Shown here piece by piece: positions 38,817 through 51,473 of a stretch of DNA of 64,000 bases (its first letter is position 1; each line of letters starts with the position of its first letter). The translations under genes and the position numbers were made by a program. Below the pieces are notes generated by a model that was not told where the DNA came from, ran no database searches, and worked only from the letters and a program-made list of their open reading frames with translations. The stretch lies in contig JAOPHQ010004274.1 in NCBI GenBank assembly GCA_030340625.1, forward strand, positions 15,001 through 79,000, read 5' to 3'. Source of the DNA: Merluccius polli (Eukaryota; Chordata; Actinopteri; Gadiformes; Merlucciidae).

Positions 38817-40649
38817 ATTTATATTTAAAAAAAACATTATACAAATGATGAAAACATGAATAAATCTGATTTTGTACACCCGTTACATTAAAATCAAATT
38901 GCAAACCATTACAACTCAATTGCTTTATCATTTTTGTTTTTTATATACAGTAGGCACCACAGAATGTTAATTAAATCGGTGATTAATCTGTTAATCGCAA
39001 TAAAAAAAAAATCAAAATAATCGCAATTATCCTTTTTGTCATAATCATGCAGCCTGCTCCTCCACCAGGATGGAGTTGCGCAGGTGCTTACAGCACTTCC
39101 TTTCTCCCGAGAGGATGTGATGTAAGGGATCGTGTCGCACAGTAATGCTTGTTTCTGTGGTGATGTGATATGACATGGACATAACTTGTCATTCAAATTA
39201 AAGGTTGAATCTTACATCACAAATAGTTACCATAGAAACGCACACAGAGTCCCACAGAGTCCCGCGTCACTGTCGTAGCTTACGTGCACCTCTCCACAAA
39301 TGTAACTACACTTTCCAGTTCAATTATGATAGACTAGTTAAGGAGGTTCGCATATATGTTCCTTTGCAATACATCATCTTCACATTATAAACAACACCAG
39401 ATGAATTATTGAATCAGCGACTTTTTGGCAGACTATGCTCAGAATCACTCAGAAATGGCCTACCTACGACAGCTTAGACTCACAAGTCAGTCTCTAAACA
39501 CTTCGCTCAACGAGAGACTGAGGACAATCTTCCAGGTTTCGTTGCTAAAACTGGGTGGAAACAATTAGAGTTTAATAAAAACCTGCATTGCAGAACCAAT
39601 CGAAAGTCTTGAGGGCAGCCCTTCATATCGGGGCGGTGACATGCAGAAGTCGCATGTGTGCTGTACACACTGTCGTAACACGTGCATTATTAATAAAATG
39701 TTTAAACAAAAAATCCTTAATTGCACCAATCTTGTGGACTGAGAACACATTTGATGAAACAGAATCAAATAATCTAACATTGCTCGGGACATCCACAGTC
39801 AGTGTTTTAGAAAGCTCTCAAAGTGATTCGCTATACCTCCAGTTTGTTTCACTGGAGGAGAATGGGGTGAAAGCATAATTTCCAGTAAGGCGTCATTTCC
39901 GGTCAAATGTTAGGGGCGTAGGTCCTTCAGCGACTGTTCTCCCGCCGTTCTAGCAACTAACTTGCATTTAGAAATCCCCAGATGATTGATAAGGCGGCAA
40001 GATCTCCGATCGTCTGGTATCCCGAGACTAACTACGGCTTACCTCGATGGCTATTCGACGCAGAAGTATAGTCCAACCTAGGTACACACTGTACCCTTTG
40101 TCTTTCCTTTGCGACAGTTCATCCTGTCTCAAATATTCCATATGTGTGTTGGGAGTGGGGTCATGAATAAGATATAGGCTATGCACACATTCAATGCCCA
40201 CGCCACAAATAACATCATTTGTTTCCGCAAATCATTCTCCTTTTTTCCGTTTTCCTAGGGGAACACCCCCAGACATTTCAATCAGCAGACCACTCCGCAG
40301 AGAGATCTTTAACTCAATTTAGTTGGAATGAAATGCGTACACTGGTATGTTTGTTGCATTAAAGCGGTAAACAGACCAGGGCACATCACAAGGTCCATTC
40401 ATCTGCTGTGCACATTTCTCTGCACAAAGCAACGGAGAGGAGAAGGAAGACAGTGCCTTGATGCCTCTCTCTCCTTCTCTGTTCAGATCTCGTCAGATCT
40501 GGGTGCGTTTAATTTGATAGCTTGGAGCCTTAATAGTTTGATGGCTCCCATGATTTATAAGTGGGGGACCTTGTTTGAGCCCTTAGTGGAGACTCTTGCT
40601 GCTGCTGTTGCTGTTCTTGGAACAACAGTTGGTAAAACAGGGGAAGGAA

Positions 40650-40830
40650 AGCAGTAGCTGTGTAGTGGCTCCCAGCTAGAAGGGTTCTGGGTTTGATCCC
40701 AAATGTCTGCAGCCTAATCTGTAGACATCCTTGAGCAAGATGCCTAACCTCTACCTGCTCCATGTATGACATGTATCTGAATTCACTGTCACTTTGGATA
40801 AAAGAGTCTCCTAAATGACTATAGCAATTA
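40650..40830 (+). repeat. tRNA-derived SINE fragment
   Basis: It shows a box-B-like GGGTTTGATCCCAA, then CCTTGAGCAAGATGCCTAACC, then GTCACTTTGGATAAAAGAGT and CTAAATGA. This 3' phrase is typical of teleost V-SINE/CORE-like tails. It matches the fragment at 30770-30930. No clear flanking duplication was seen. Confidence 0.65.
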
Positions 40831-42823
40831 ATGAATAGGTGAATGGCTGAATAGTAAAAAAGAGTCCCAGCCAGGTAGCTTCAGGAGGGCCAGAGACCGA
40901 TTTTGATGACTCTAGGTGATTATTTATTTTTCCATGTATTTGTGTCGATTTTCACTAACAAGAGGAAGCAAAAACAGTAACTCAACAAATTCCAACAATT
41001 TAAAACCAATATAAGCCCACCTTGTAGCTCATGTTATTCGACCTGTTTCATGTGGATTTCATTTGATTTATTCTCTCTATTCCCACCAGCTTTGTGTCCG
41101 AATTTCACCACTGCACTTCATTTCCTTGAATCAGTTTTCAATTTTCCAAGCTAAAAACCACGTACCACAGTTTCCTGTGGTAAAAAAAATATATATATTA
41201 CAGAATAAAAGAGGCATGGCCCCATATGGCTCAATTATAGCTGTTCCAGCCAATTGGAATTGCTTTTGCCAAATTTGATTTGCTCTGAACCAACTGAGGG
41301 TTAAAATACAAGTTATAATTGACTCTGGGACACAATAACCTTTTTTTATGTGAATAATTCATTGTGGTAGACCTTGAGGTTGTGCCATGTATATTGTAAG
41401 TGTTGCTTGTTTAAATGGAAATTCATTTTCAGGTAATTTCCATTTCCGCTATAATATAAACTTGTGAACCTAGTATTGCACATTACCGTGGTTCATTATT
41501 CTGCTATACTTACCGTTGATTATATTGGTTTCTCATATTCCCACATAATTTTACTTTAAAAAATACATATTAATTTTCAAGTCATTAAGGCTATGTCATA
41601 ATGTGATTTAGATAGATATGTCATATGTCATATCTAGTCGTAAGGCACTGCAAGAATTACATTATTTTAATCAAATTATCAGCAAAAATAGATTGTCATT
41701 TTCCACTAATTGGGAAAACAATAAACATTTCCTTTTAGAGCTCAGTAAAACTACATTTGCTTATTTTCACTTTAACTTAAGTTTGATGTAATCTAGCCCT
41801 CGACAGAGCACATTTATATTGTTTAACATGCACTCCCACAGCCAGAGTCAATGTATTTTCATGATCCTGATTGTCAAGCCAATTTTAGAGACAATGAATC
41901 AGCGAGGTAATTGTAGACGGAATACATGACATATTTAATTTTAATTTGGTTGTTGTCTACAGAGGAGAGTAACTGGGCAAATCAGTAACACAGAACAGGA
42001 GGGGACATGCAGACAATGTAATTTCTCCTTTACAATGTGTCAATCCTTAGCAAGCAGTTTGGGCTCAGACACAATGTAGAAATGTAGACACTGATAGTGA
42101 AAGAACACACATCTAGTTGTCTATTTTTTGAAGTCACATGACCAAGGCCAAAACAACAACCATGGTGGGTAGTCCATGAAAATGTGGGAAGTTCCTTCTA
42201 GCAAAACTAGAAGAGACTTCCATTGTAAAGACCCAAAGTTGATAAGGTTTTCGTTGTTAAAAAAAATGCAACACTGTTCATTATTTGAACGAAAAAGTAA
42301 GTATTATAATGAAAGATAAGATATACATATATATGTCATATTTCCAATTCAGGAGACCAAAGGGGATGTTTTTTTTAATCAAAATACGTCCTCCTATATT
42401 CAACAGTAATCTTCCTCCACCTCACCCAGTCCTGCTCACCGAAGCAAACAAAACGCTGCATCAGGAAAACGTTCACAATGTACACGCTTCATTGAGTTGA
42501 CTATCTAAACTATACAGAAGGAACAAGATAAAAAAACTGCGAGGAAAAACTAAAGTTTCATCTGTACAGTTTGCAGATTATATTGGGGGTGGTGGAGGGG
42601 GGTGGGGACATGCAGGGTTGTACAAGTGGGCCATCACTACACTCCTGCTGGGTTTTACAAGCTTGCCAGCCTACGCCCCATTGTTGTGGACCAGAAGCAC
42701 CCAGAACCGGCTGACCTCAAACGGTCACTTTTGACCCGTTTGCCGCCACCACCAACGCCGCCGTCGCCACCATCCACACGCCTAAGGTAAAGAGAGAGAC
42801 ACCGAACATCCTGTATGTCATTT

Positions 42824-43018
42824 TCAGTCTTCAATTCCTCCCAGCCCGTCACTATGGAAACTGTGAGTTGAGGCGAGTTGAAGACTAAAAATGCTGTACA
42901 GATACAAGTAGCAGCTGGTGGTGTCGTTGCGTTGGTCCGCCGGTCCGTGGGCCAGCCGGCCCCAGTCCGCCCGCGGGACCAGGAAGTAAAACAGGATGTA
43001 TGGTGTGTGGTAAGTGGT
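42824..43018 (-). other. Antisense frame with coding-like codon use
   Basis: On the minus strand a frame ending in TGA (42824-42826) reads YHTPYILFYFLVPRADWGR followed by LAHGPADQRNDTTSCYLYLY. Third codon positions are mostly G or C over about 45 codons, unlike the neighbouring DNA. I do not recognise the family. No good acceptor or start was found at its 5' side. It may be an exon of an antisense gene, a processed gene fragment or chance. Confidence 0.25.
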
Positions 43019-43666
43019 AAGTGTTAATGCATTCTGTGGTTTTCCACTCTCCTTTCCCACGGGAAACGACATGAAGAGCTGCCGGAACAAACAGGTGAAT
43101 ACGCCGAAGGCTTGTACATCAGAATGCATCGTGGGAGTTTTTGTTGGTGACACTCTGCCATTTTGAGAGGTCTCAAGAGAGTTGTAGTACTGTAAAATCC
43201 ATGCTTCCGAAATGGTGGCGTCATTGCAATGTGACGTTGTGATGTACAAGCCCTATACGTTAAAACAAAAAAAAACATGTTCAACAAAAGTTTAGAAGAT
43301 GGCGGCTACCGAAACATTATACACTATGAAGTACAAACTATGGACTCCAAAACATAAACTAGAAATCATGGGTCTGCTTTAACAGCTTTCGAAATGTTAT
43401 AATTGTTATTTGCCTCATATTCCTTGCCTCTCTAACACAACTCCATATTGCATAAGTATTGGTAGAGGAAGTCATTTTGCATAATGTAGCTTGACTGCTG
43501 CAATATGCAAAATATATTTCTATATAGAATTGGAGCAAAATGCTCTTCATATTGAAATTAATGACGCACATTTAGGGCATGAATTGCATGAAACTAAGCG
43601 GCCTAAAACCTGCATGTTAATTAAACACTGCAGTGGGACATTACTTTGATCGATACATCTGAGAAC

Positions 43667-43972
43667 CAGTGTTGGGTAGTAACGCGTTATTAGTAACGCC
43701 GTTACGTAACGTCGTTACTTTTTTCAGTAACGCGTTGTTTTTTTAAATTCAGTGACTCCGTTCCCGTTACCAAACGCTGCGTTACTCCGTTCCTTACACA
43801 GTTCCCGATCAATAAAGTTTAAATCCGCCTTTAGGTCGGACTGTCCGGTTTTTCAATGCCCTGTCCGGCGTCCGTATTTGTCCTCCTTTTTGAGACAACC
43901 CCGCCGGTCACAGGTCCGCCCGCCGGTCATAGGTCCGTGGTGTGTTGCGATTGCGCGCCTAGCACAACACTG
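43667..43972. mobile_element. hAT-like element, short copy of the 10998 family
   Basis: It begins CAGTGTTGGG, ends CACAACACTG, and is flanked by perfect 8-bp CTGAGAAC (43659-43666 and 43973-43980). It shares the GTAACGCG terminus and the GAGACAACCCCGCCGG core with 10998-11590 and has lost about half the length. Confidence 0.92.
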
Positions 43973-43980
43973 CTGAGAAC

Positions 43981-46547
43981 ACAAGGAGCTCAAGACAAAG
44001 TTATCAAAAAAAAGGTGGGCCTAGCAACACACTGGCAGTTGATGTTTACTACCTTTTGTGGGCAGGATCAATTAGTGAGAAAGGGTGCTGTCTCTCATGT
44101 ATCTCATTCAACAACTAAAATCATAATAACTATAATATAAATAAATAAATAGGACTACATTTTTTTCATGAAAAACTTAAGTATAAAGTGGTGCCGAAAT
44201 TACGGAATAACGGTTTTCTTTTTCTTTTTAAAATGTCTCAGTGAGGCTACCTGAGTAAATAAACAACTTACATAAATGGCGCACAGCTTTTGCCAAACCA
44301 AGTGTATTTTTCTCAAAGAAGAGATTTTTCGATTATTACCAAAGTTCCTCTGAGATAAAATGTGATTATATGAGGCAGCGATATGTTCTTGTAGACCTAC
44401 TCATTATAATGAATTATCTCTCAATATTAGCGCTAGGGGGAGTTTGGTTGATTAAATGGTGTCATGGGTGTCAAAAAGAAGCAAAGAGTTGTCTGCTGGA
44501 GCCTGACCAAAGAAAAAAAAGCTTATGTCGTGTCGCTTTGTGAAAATACAGTTAATTAAAAAAGTTTTCAAATGTCTACTTTGGATTGCATATGGAAAAA
44601 AAACATATGCATAATTGCAAAGAAAAAAAAATCTCCAACAAATGTATTACTTTTTGCAAAATTGATTTCACCATAAAATATAAGTTAATAAAAACTTGTT
44701 TCGTGGGTGTACAGAAAATACCACAAATTCAACCCAGGCTTAAATATTCATGACATTTGACCCTCCACTTCCTGCCATTATCCACATGGTGCACCGCTCC
44801 ACGCTGGACGCAAACAGCAAAACTCTCTCCGACAGCTCTTCCATGACCCCTCTCAACCACCTCCTCTCCATAATAGCCTTTAAGGATCTGCTTATGCTCC
44901 GCTTCCATCTCCTTGTCACACACCATCCATTTATCTGTCAGTCTCCCCACCGCTCTATTGACCCAAGTTGCCATGCCTTTCCCAGCACGGCCCAACAAAC
45001 TTTCACCCTCTGCATATGATTTGCTGTCGTTCTCTCTCTCGCTGCATCTCCGTCTCCACCTCCCTCTTCTCTCACTCTATCTCCCATCCATCCATCTATC
45101 TATCCGTCGCTGTCTTTAGTGTGTTGCTAGGCCTCCACATGAGTTGTTTCACTGCTTGGGCTTGTCTGACACCTCCTCACTGCAGTGCAGTGTGCATAGC
45201 CTTGTTACTTGTATGGATGTGAATGTTTACCATGCGAGCGCATGTATCGGTCAGAGAATCGATTAAATTGTCACAAATTGCAAACTGTTCACAATCGCAA
45301 GTTACTGGGTAGCCTACTTTATTTACTAACCTTACTCCTGACTCCAGCCCCTTAATGGATACAACAAACTTTACGTTTATTTTCATGGGAGGACTGACAT
45401 GTGTTTGGCTCCTCGTAGCTAGATGATAGCTAGAGAAACACAATCTATCGATCGAGCAATATGTCCATCTATCAATCAATCAATATCGATCTATCCATCC
45501 ATGTATTTATCCATCCATCCATCTATCTATCCATCCAGCCACCCATCCACCCATCCATCTATAAATCTATCTATCGGACAATGTGAATCCTGTTTAAAAC
45601 TTCATTTTTCTAAGATTTGTGTTCAATGTTTCCCCCTCCGTCGTGAGCCAGGCCAGGAGAGAGTGGACACGGTTTCGTCATGCAGGTATTCGCATCTCTT
45701 GAGAAAATGTAGTAGACTATAAGTATACATGAACTCTCAGGAGTATACTAAGTACACTACGTTTAATCACGGGACGCCACTTCGGAGGAAAGACGCACGG
45801 CGCGCCGCCGTGTACACGGCGAGCATCTCCAGCTCCTCGTGTGCTTCTTTTTTTGGGGGGGATAGCAACGCTTGGAATTTAAACCACAGCCAAATGCCCT
45901 CAATGCATTGTTATACCGCCAACCTCTACGGCTCCCTGCGACATCAATTATTCAGCATACGTCTATCTGTCTATCAACAAGATTGGATACCTGCTCTTGG
46001 AGCTGGGGGGAGGGGGGGCGGTGGACTCAGGGCGCAGAGTACAGAAGAGGCTCTGAGTAAGGAAAAAAAAAGGGAGAAAAAAAAAACCCTGGACATCTAC
46101 ATGAGATCAACATCCAGGCGGATCCGTTTCATGGCGTGGTGTGAAATATATGCAGCGGGCCATTCACTATTTATTGGGTTCTGACAGCTGGGGTATAGCT
46201 ATCTTCTCCTTCTTCCTCATCTGAGGGCACCTGTCTGCTCATATCAGTGGAAGCTCTCTGTTTGAGTCTCTAGTAAGGAGTTTCCTGTACAGGTTTTTAT
46301 CTCACATTTGTGTGTGTGTGTGTGTTTGTGTGTGGGAGAAGTTACGACTGTTATTTAAGCATCTCTAGGGGTATGTTTCAAATCCAAGATGACTTAAATA
46401 TGCTGTTTTTTATGGATGTATTGGCGTAGCCTCTGTTCGAAGGACACTTGGATAATTTGGAAGGACTTCGAGAACAAAATGCATGTGCATCAGAAAGAGG
46501 CAGTGAAAGGAAAGAAATATACACACAGACTCACACACACATGCATG

Positions 46548-46585
<38 letters not shown>

Positions 46586-46754
46586 CAAACACACATACAG
46601 ACACACACAAACACACCCACGCATGCACACGCACACACACACACACCAAACACAAAATCCAGCCAGCCTTAGCCTTGATAGGTCTGCACTAGGAAAACAC
46701 TGCAAATAAACACACGCAAACCCCCCCCCCCACACACACACACACACACAAATA
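43981..46754. other. Gene-free part of intron 3
   Basis: It contains AT-rich sequence, CT-rich sequence (45030-45110), ATCC-type repeats (45470-45570), GT repeats (46307-46335) and CA arrays (46520-46660). Frames over these are artefacts. Confidence 0.65.
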
Positions 46755-46762
46755 CTCAAAAC

Positions 46763-46966
46763 CAGGGCCGTGCAGAGACCCTTTGAGGGGCAGGTGCTCA
46801 AAAACGCGAGGATTTCTGTTGAGTGGGGGGGGGGTGCTGTTGCGCGATTGTTGAGCGAGGGGTGGCCAAAAGGGCACTTTGGTCCGCTCAAAAGGGCACT
46901 TTGGTCCTTCAAAGGGAAAAGGGCAGGGGCTCGGGCACCCATAGCCCCCCCCTCTGCACGTGCCTG
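46763..46966. mobile_element. hAT MITE, 204 bp, inside CA-rich DNA
   Basis: The ends are CAGGGCCGTGCAGAG and CTCTGCACGTGCCTG. Perfect 8-bp CTCAAAAC lies on both sides (46755-46762 and 46967-46974). Internally AAAGGGCACTTTGGTCC is repeated, and a G-run adjoins TGCGCGATTGTTGAGC, the reverse complement of the motif in the element at 23570. Confidence 0.92.
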
Positions 46967-46974
46967 CTCAAAAC

Positions 46975-47762
46975 ACACACACATGCCAACACACTCACCC
47001 AAACACCCAAACACCTCTCCAGTTAAAAGTAATTGCACCTCTACCTCCCTCCGTTCAGTGGAGAAAGTAATTAATCAAACATTTAACATTTAATATCATT
47101 TGGTTAACGTAGAAATAATGAGGAGCTCCAGGTGTGTTGCACATGAAAGGGGAGGCAATGCTGCGGCCCGGAGGATGGAGCGGTGTGGAGAATGATGAGT
47201 GAAGCAGGGATCAGGAGAGAAAGAGAAAGAGAGAGGGGGGGGCGTTTGAGAGAAAGAGAGAGAGGAGAGAAAGAGAGAGAAGAGAGAGAGAGAGGGGGGG
47301 GGGGAAAGGGATCAGGAGAGAGAGGGAGGGGGGGGGCAAAGGGCTCCAATCTGCTGTAATTATTAATCATTATCCACATGCATAATGATAGGGACTGAGA
47401 ACAAGAGAGAGAGCGAGAGAGACAGGGAGACGTGTAGAGAGAGTGGGTGGGAGAGAATGGAGAGATAAAGAAAGAGAGGGTGAGAGGCTGGAAGAAATTC
47501 AAGGCCTACTTGAATTAATGTTGTTTTAGTCTGAAACTAAGAGACGTAGGTCATTGCTGATGGAGTTAGTTTCTTCTCCAATAAGTTTAGACTTTTCCTT
47601 TCTCTTTCTCTTCCCTTCTCCATTTCCTCTTCCAGCTGTGATGCCGATCTAATTTTCACATGTGTGTGTGTGTACATATGTGTGTGTTCTTGTGTGGATT
47701 GGTGTGTGCATCTTCCTGTGTGTGTGGTTGTGTGTCTTCTTATGTGTATGAGTGTATGTGTT

Positions 47763-47809
<47 letters not shown>

Positions 47810-47928
47810 ATCGGTGTGTTCTTATGTGGATGGATGTGTGTGAGTGTGTATATATGTGTGTGTATGTATGTATGTATGTATGTATGTATGTGTGTGTGTG
47901 TGTGTGTGTATATATGTGTGTATCCCAG
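46975..47928. other. End of intron 3, purine- and GT-rich
   Basis: A GA/G-rich block (47215-47480) is followed by GT arrays (47663-47860) and TATG repeats (about 47862-47888), then by more GT and a short TATCCCAG before exon 4. The usual polypyrimidine tract is almost absent. Confidence 0.75.
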
Positions 47929-48252
47929 TTCTACAGTTGTTTCCAGGCGCTGCTGCGCTGCGAGACCCCCCAGCGAGGCTCCAGCATAAGGAGCTCCTCC
48001 AAGGTGGTCACCAAGGCCATAAAGGCCGGTGCAGTTACCGCAGGCAACGGTGAGGGCAACAACGCTGTGGTCACAGAGGGCAACGACAACAACATGGCCG
48101 TCATGGTGGCCTCTCTGGACCAGCTGCCCGATGGCAACCTGCCCGACGACCCTGTGGAGCCCACCATCAACAGGCCAACATCCCCCGACCCTCCACCCAT
48201 CCTCCAACGAGGTCAGCCCACTCCAGGCCCTGTCACTGGTTGCCCACTTTGA
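47929..48252 (+). CDS. tmtops: TMT opsin, exon 4 (helix 8 and C-terminal tail)
   Basis: This last coding exon encodes 107 residues and a TGA at 48250-48252. It begins FYSCFQALLRCETPQ, completing helix 8 (MNKQ|FYSC), with cysteines that are candidates for palmitoylation. A basic Ser-rich segment (GSSIRSSSKVVTKA) then gives possible phosphorylation sites for arrestin binding. The rest is an Asn/Gly/Pro-rich, probably disordered tail. The frame joins exon 3 without a shift, and codons remain GC-ending until the stop. The tail is poorly conserved between TMT paralogues, so it does not settle which paralogue this is. Confidence 0.92.
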   Translation, partial: FYSCFQALLRCETPQRGSSIRSSSKVVTKAIKAGAVTAGNGEGNNAVVTEGNDNNMAVMVASLDQLPDGNLPDDPVEPTINRPTSPDPPPILQRGQPTPGPVTGCPL

Positions 48253-48894
48253 TGGCTGAAGACCCCAACCTCCCCCCACCCAATCACCCAAAGCATACAC
48301 ACCCCTCCGCATCACCCGATCGCACAACCGCCCCCTAACCCCCTATACACAACCAGGAATCACAGATGAAGAGAGGGACAGCGTGGTGTACGAGTGGCGT
48401 AGAGGAGGATAGAGGTGGAAGTCTTCGACAAGGAGGAGAGGTTTAAGTCCATTGATGAGGACGAGAGAAGTGTAAGTCTGCGATGAGGAGAGAGGTGTAA
48501 GTCTTCGACGAGGACTAGAGAGGTGGTGTGAGATGGAGAACACAGTGAATGCAGCAGCCAGGCCAACTGATTGTAGTTGGATGGTGCTGTGTTGCATCAG
48601 CTTTGCCTCCATTTACAGGGGAAGGGTGGTATGTATGATGACAGACAGCAAAAAACGACCAGACGAAAAAACTCTCAGACTCTAACCAGACTAAAAACCG
48701 CAAAGGAGGGACGCACCTGCGCTGCTTGGATGGCATTTAGACTAAGGTTTAGCAGCAAGGGAAGCGATTGCACAGGAATGTTCACCTTCGCATTTCGGTG
48801 GAAAACACCATCATAAAACTGATGGATAGGGCACAAGGATTGCTAGGGTATTCTTCCCCAATGTATTTGCTATGTTATTGATTTTTGTATTAAA
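48253..48894 (+). other. Probable opsin 3' UTR, proximal poly(A) signal
   Basis: The sequence after the stop contains no further coding frame. ATTAAA at 48889-48894 is the first candidate poly(A) signal. AATAAA also occurs at 49221-49226 and 49842-49847, so longer 3' ends are possible. Which one is used cannot be read from DNA alone. Confidence 0.5.
48405..48530. repeat. Degenerate GAGGAGAGAGGTGTAAGTC repeat
   Basis: Four imperfect units of roughly 30-36 nt, each containing AAGTC followed by a GAYGAGGA-type sequence, lie in the presumed 3' UTR. Confidence 0.6.
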
Positions 48895-50535
48895 CCTTGT
48901 CCTCTATCTTATTGTTCAGACAATGAAATAACTATGAACCCACTCGGCACAATGAGAATGTACTGATAATGATTTTATTGATCTGTCGCCCCCCCCCCCC
49001 CGCTTTCTTTTCTTGTGTATGTCCCATTTCCCTGTCACGTGACACTTTAGGCTACTGCTGTCTGTCGGCGGTTGATAATCTGTAGCATTGATAGCATGCA
49101 CAGCTTGTTGAAATCCATGGTATGTAAATATGCACAAATGTGATTTGGGAATGATGTCCTTTATAGCAAGAACAAAAAAAATTCCAAAAAACAAAAGAGG
49201 CTTTATGTGCCAGTTATTATAATAAACCTGCCTTTGGCAAGAACATGAAACACATTATAGAAGGGTAAATTTATTGATTTTTTTTTATCGCCATGAAAGA
49301 TGGTGCCTGACTTTTACCGCCTGCCTGTTTAGAGGACAATACAGGATTTACCCACTGAGTTTTCCAACAGGGGGGTCCCTTTCAAATTCCCAAAGTCCCC
49401 TGCAAATACAGTCCATCTGAGCCCCACCGTCTGTTGGATGTCCTGTTCACAGTCTTCACTCCGAGCATCTTATGGGGACTTGTTGGCATAACATACAAGC
49501 ACACAACGACATGCATGTACTCTTGTCCTTACTGATACGTCATGTTCACGGGATGCTGGGCACAGAGTGTAAAGCTCAAAAATGCCAGCGTCCACGACCT
49601 CTTTCAAACCGGAAATGTGCACGGAGCGATCTGGGTCAGTTGAAAACCTAAGTAAAATAAAAGGCCATGGACATCGTTGTTCCATTGTTGTAAAAGAAAT
49701 GCAAAATCCATGTTATATTCGAGACTAGATTAGTTTGTGTATGTATACAGTATTGTTTGGCTCTGTTTGTGTGCATCTTGTTCCACTTTTTGAAAGCTTT
49801 TGTGATTTGCAGATTGACATGTGTTTTGCTCGTGCTGTATGAATAAAGTAGGGGTTCTTAAAGCATTGATTAACTTTTCTATCATCGTAAATGTCAACGT
49901 TGTTATTGAAACACACAGTGAAAGTGAATGGATATATGTGTGATCATTTTGAGTAGACAGTTTGTGTCTCGACTTGCAGAGGAAACCAAAGAGGAGAAAC
50001 TTTTAATATTCTTAAAGAATTTGTTATTGAATAAAATCTTTTTTTTTTCAATACACATGAAGCTTTTTTTTCTTGATCAGCATTTCAATGGAAAGCAGGT
50101 TGTGGTGAAACGGATAAATTGCAAATATTTGTAATACTTTTAATCAAAAACCCTACAACGTTATCTATGCTTATATAAAAAGTTTTTTGTTCCTTCTTTA
50201 AAGTTTCCTTTGAAGAACAAGTTATCTTTGCAATGAAACAATGCAATGAAACAATGCAATAAAAAAATTAAATTGGATCTATAAATATTACATTATGGGA
50301 TGCTCTTTCATTTGAATGTACTCCAGTACAATGTAAACACATTAGGAACAGAGTTCATGGTCTAATCTTGCAAGCTTGTTTCTGTCATAAATAACATTGT
50401 GCAAAAATACCTCTACTGTCTCCAAAATTATGTTAACGCAGAATTGTATGTGTTTTCTGATCCGTCCAATTATTTTCACAATCAAGTGTACAAGGCAAAA
50501 TAAAAATATGTTTTTGAGTCCAGCTCGTGTCCTGT
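48895..50535. other. AT-rich sequence downstream of the opsin
   Basis: It may be distal 3' UTR or intergenic DNA. It contains a poly-C run (about 48990-49000), two AATAAA hexamers and no gene. Confidence 0.6.
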
Positions 50536-51473
50536 TAAAGGTGCAATCACACTAGGCTTTTGCCTTGGCCAACGGGGCAGCCAGATCTAATGTATTTCCA
50601 ATGGTAGAAGGTGCTGGAAGGCAAAGTTGGGAGGAGCCGAGGATAGCGGCGCGAAGCAAGCCGAAGGGCACGATGGAAGCAACCGGGGGGGGGGGAATTT
50701 TTTTGTTAAATCGCGAGGTGTCAGCATGCAGAGACATAATCAAAATAAAGAATGCACATAGGTTGCTGAACATGTTGGTGGGATTAGTAAATATCTTGAA
50801 CTCTGATCAATTGCTTTTATAGGCCTATGGCTAAAATACAAGTAGTTTTAAGTAGATTCTTACATGGTAGCATTTAAAATAATACAGGGATATAAAATAG
50901 GGATGAGCATGTGCAGACTATATTGTCTATATTAACATCACATGCAATGTTGACATAGAAAACTAAAAGACACAAGTAAATATAACCAGGAGGATCATGG
51001 TCTCTTTACTGCGAAACGGACTGAAATGATTGACATTTCAGCGATACACCTCCGGAGTGGCGCGAAGCCAAGAACTTTGCCCCCAACGATTACCGTGTAT
51101 GTGCACCTTAAAATCTGTGTAAACCAAAAGGAAATGTGTTTAGAGTTTGTTACACTATAGAAAAATGTGTTATTAACCACCCAGCCAAATTTGAATGATT
51201 ACAAAAGTCGGCAAGTATATAAAATGAAGATTCAAAATCGTATATAATTGGAATATATTCTCAGCTCTGAGATGCTGGGGGCATGTCTACTGAAATTTGC
51301 TAAACCACGCCCATTTGTGCATCGGGTGGGTGGAGCCACTCTCAACTCTCAAATAATAACTGTCAAACTAATAAATGTCAAACTTGCGATTGAGCGTGAC
51401 AAGCAGTGACGCAACTGCGCTCTGGTTGTTAGGGGCGGGGTTTCCCATCACGTCTCATGTGAATGTGCCTTTA
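50536..51473. mobile_element. Putative DNA transposon with TAAAGG termini
   Basis: The left end TAAAGGTGCAATCACACTAG resembles the reverse complement of the right end (TAAAGGCACATTCACATGAG). TA at both ends could be the target site. There is no coding capacity. The ends are clear but the family is not named. Confidence 0.6.

Larger units (their letters stand above)
37609..39055. mobile_element. Outer DNA transposon, AGGGCTGCA termini
   Basis: The left end reads AGGGCTGCACAATGAATTGC. The reverse-complemented right end reads AGGCTGCATGATTATG. Subterminal AATCGCGATT/AATCGCAATT motifs occur on both sides. A second element (37700-38816) lies inside it. No clear target duplication was found, so the ends are approximate. 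Confidence 0.65.
39056..43658. other. AT-rich intron sequence
   Basis: Mostly unique-looking AT-rich DNA with a SINE piece (40650-40830) and few microsatellites. One antisense frame with GC-ending codons (42824-43018) is listed separately. No other gene candidate was found. Confidence 0.6.
37535..47928 (+). other. Opsin intron 3, 10.4 kb
   Basis: The intron splits the gene after MNKQ, the position of the last intron in vertebrate visual opsins. It contains the nested stack at 37609-39055 and further elements listed separately. Its last 300 nt are GT- and TATG-rich and run to within a few bases of the acceptor CAG (47926-47928). Confidence 0.88.
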
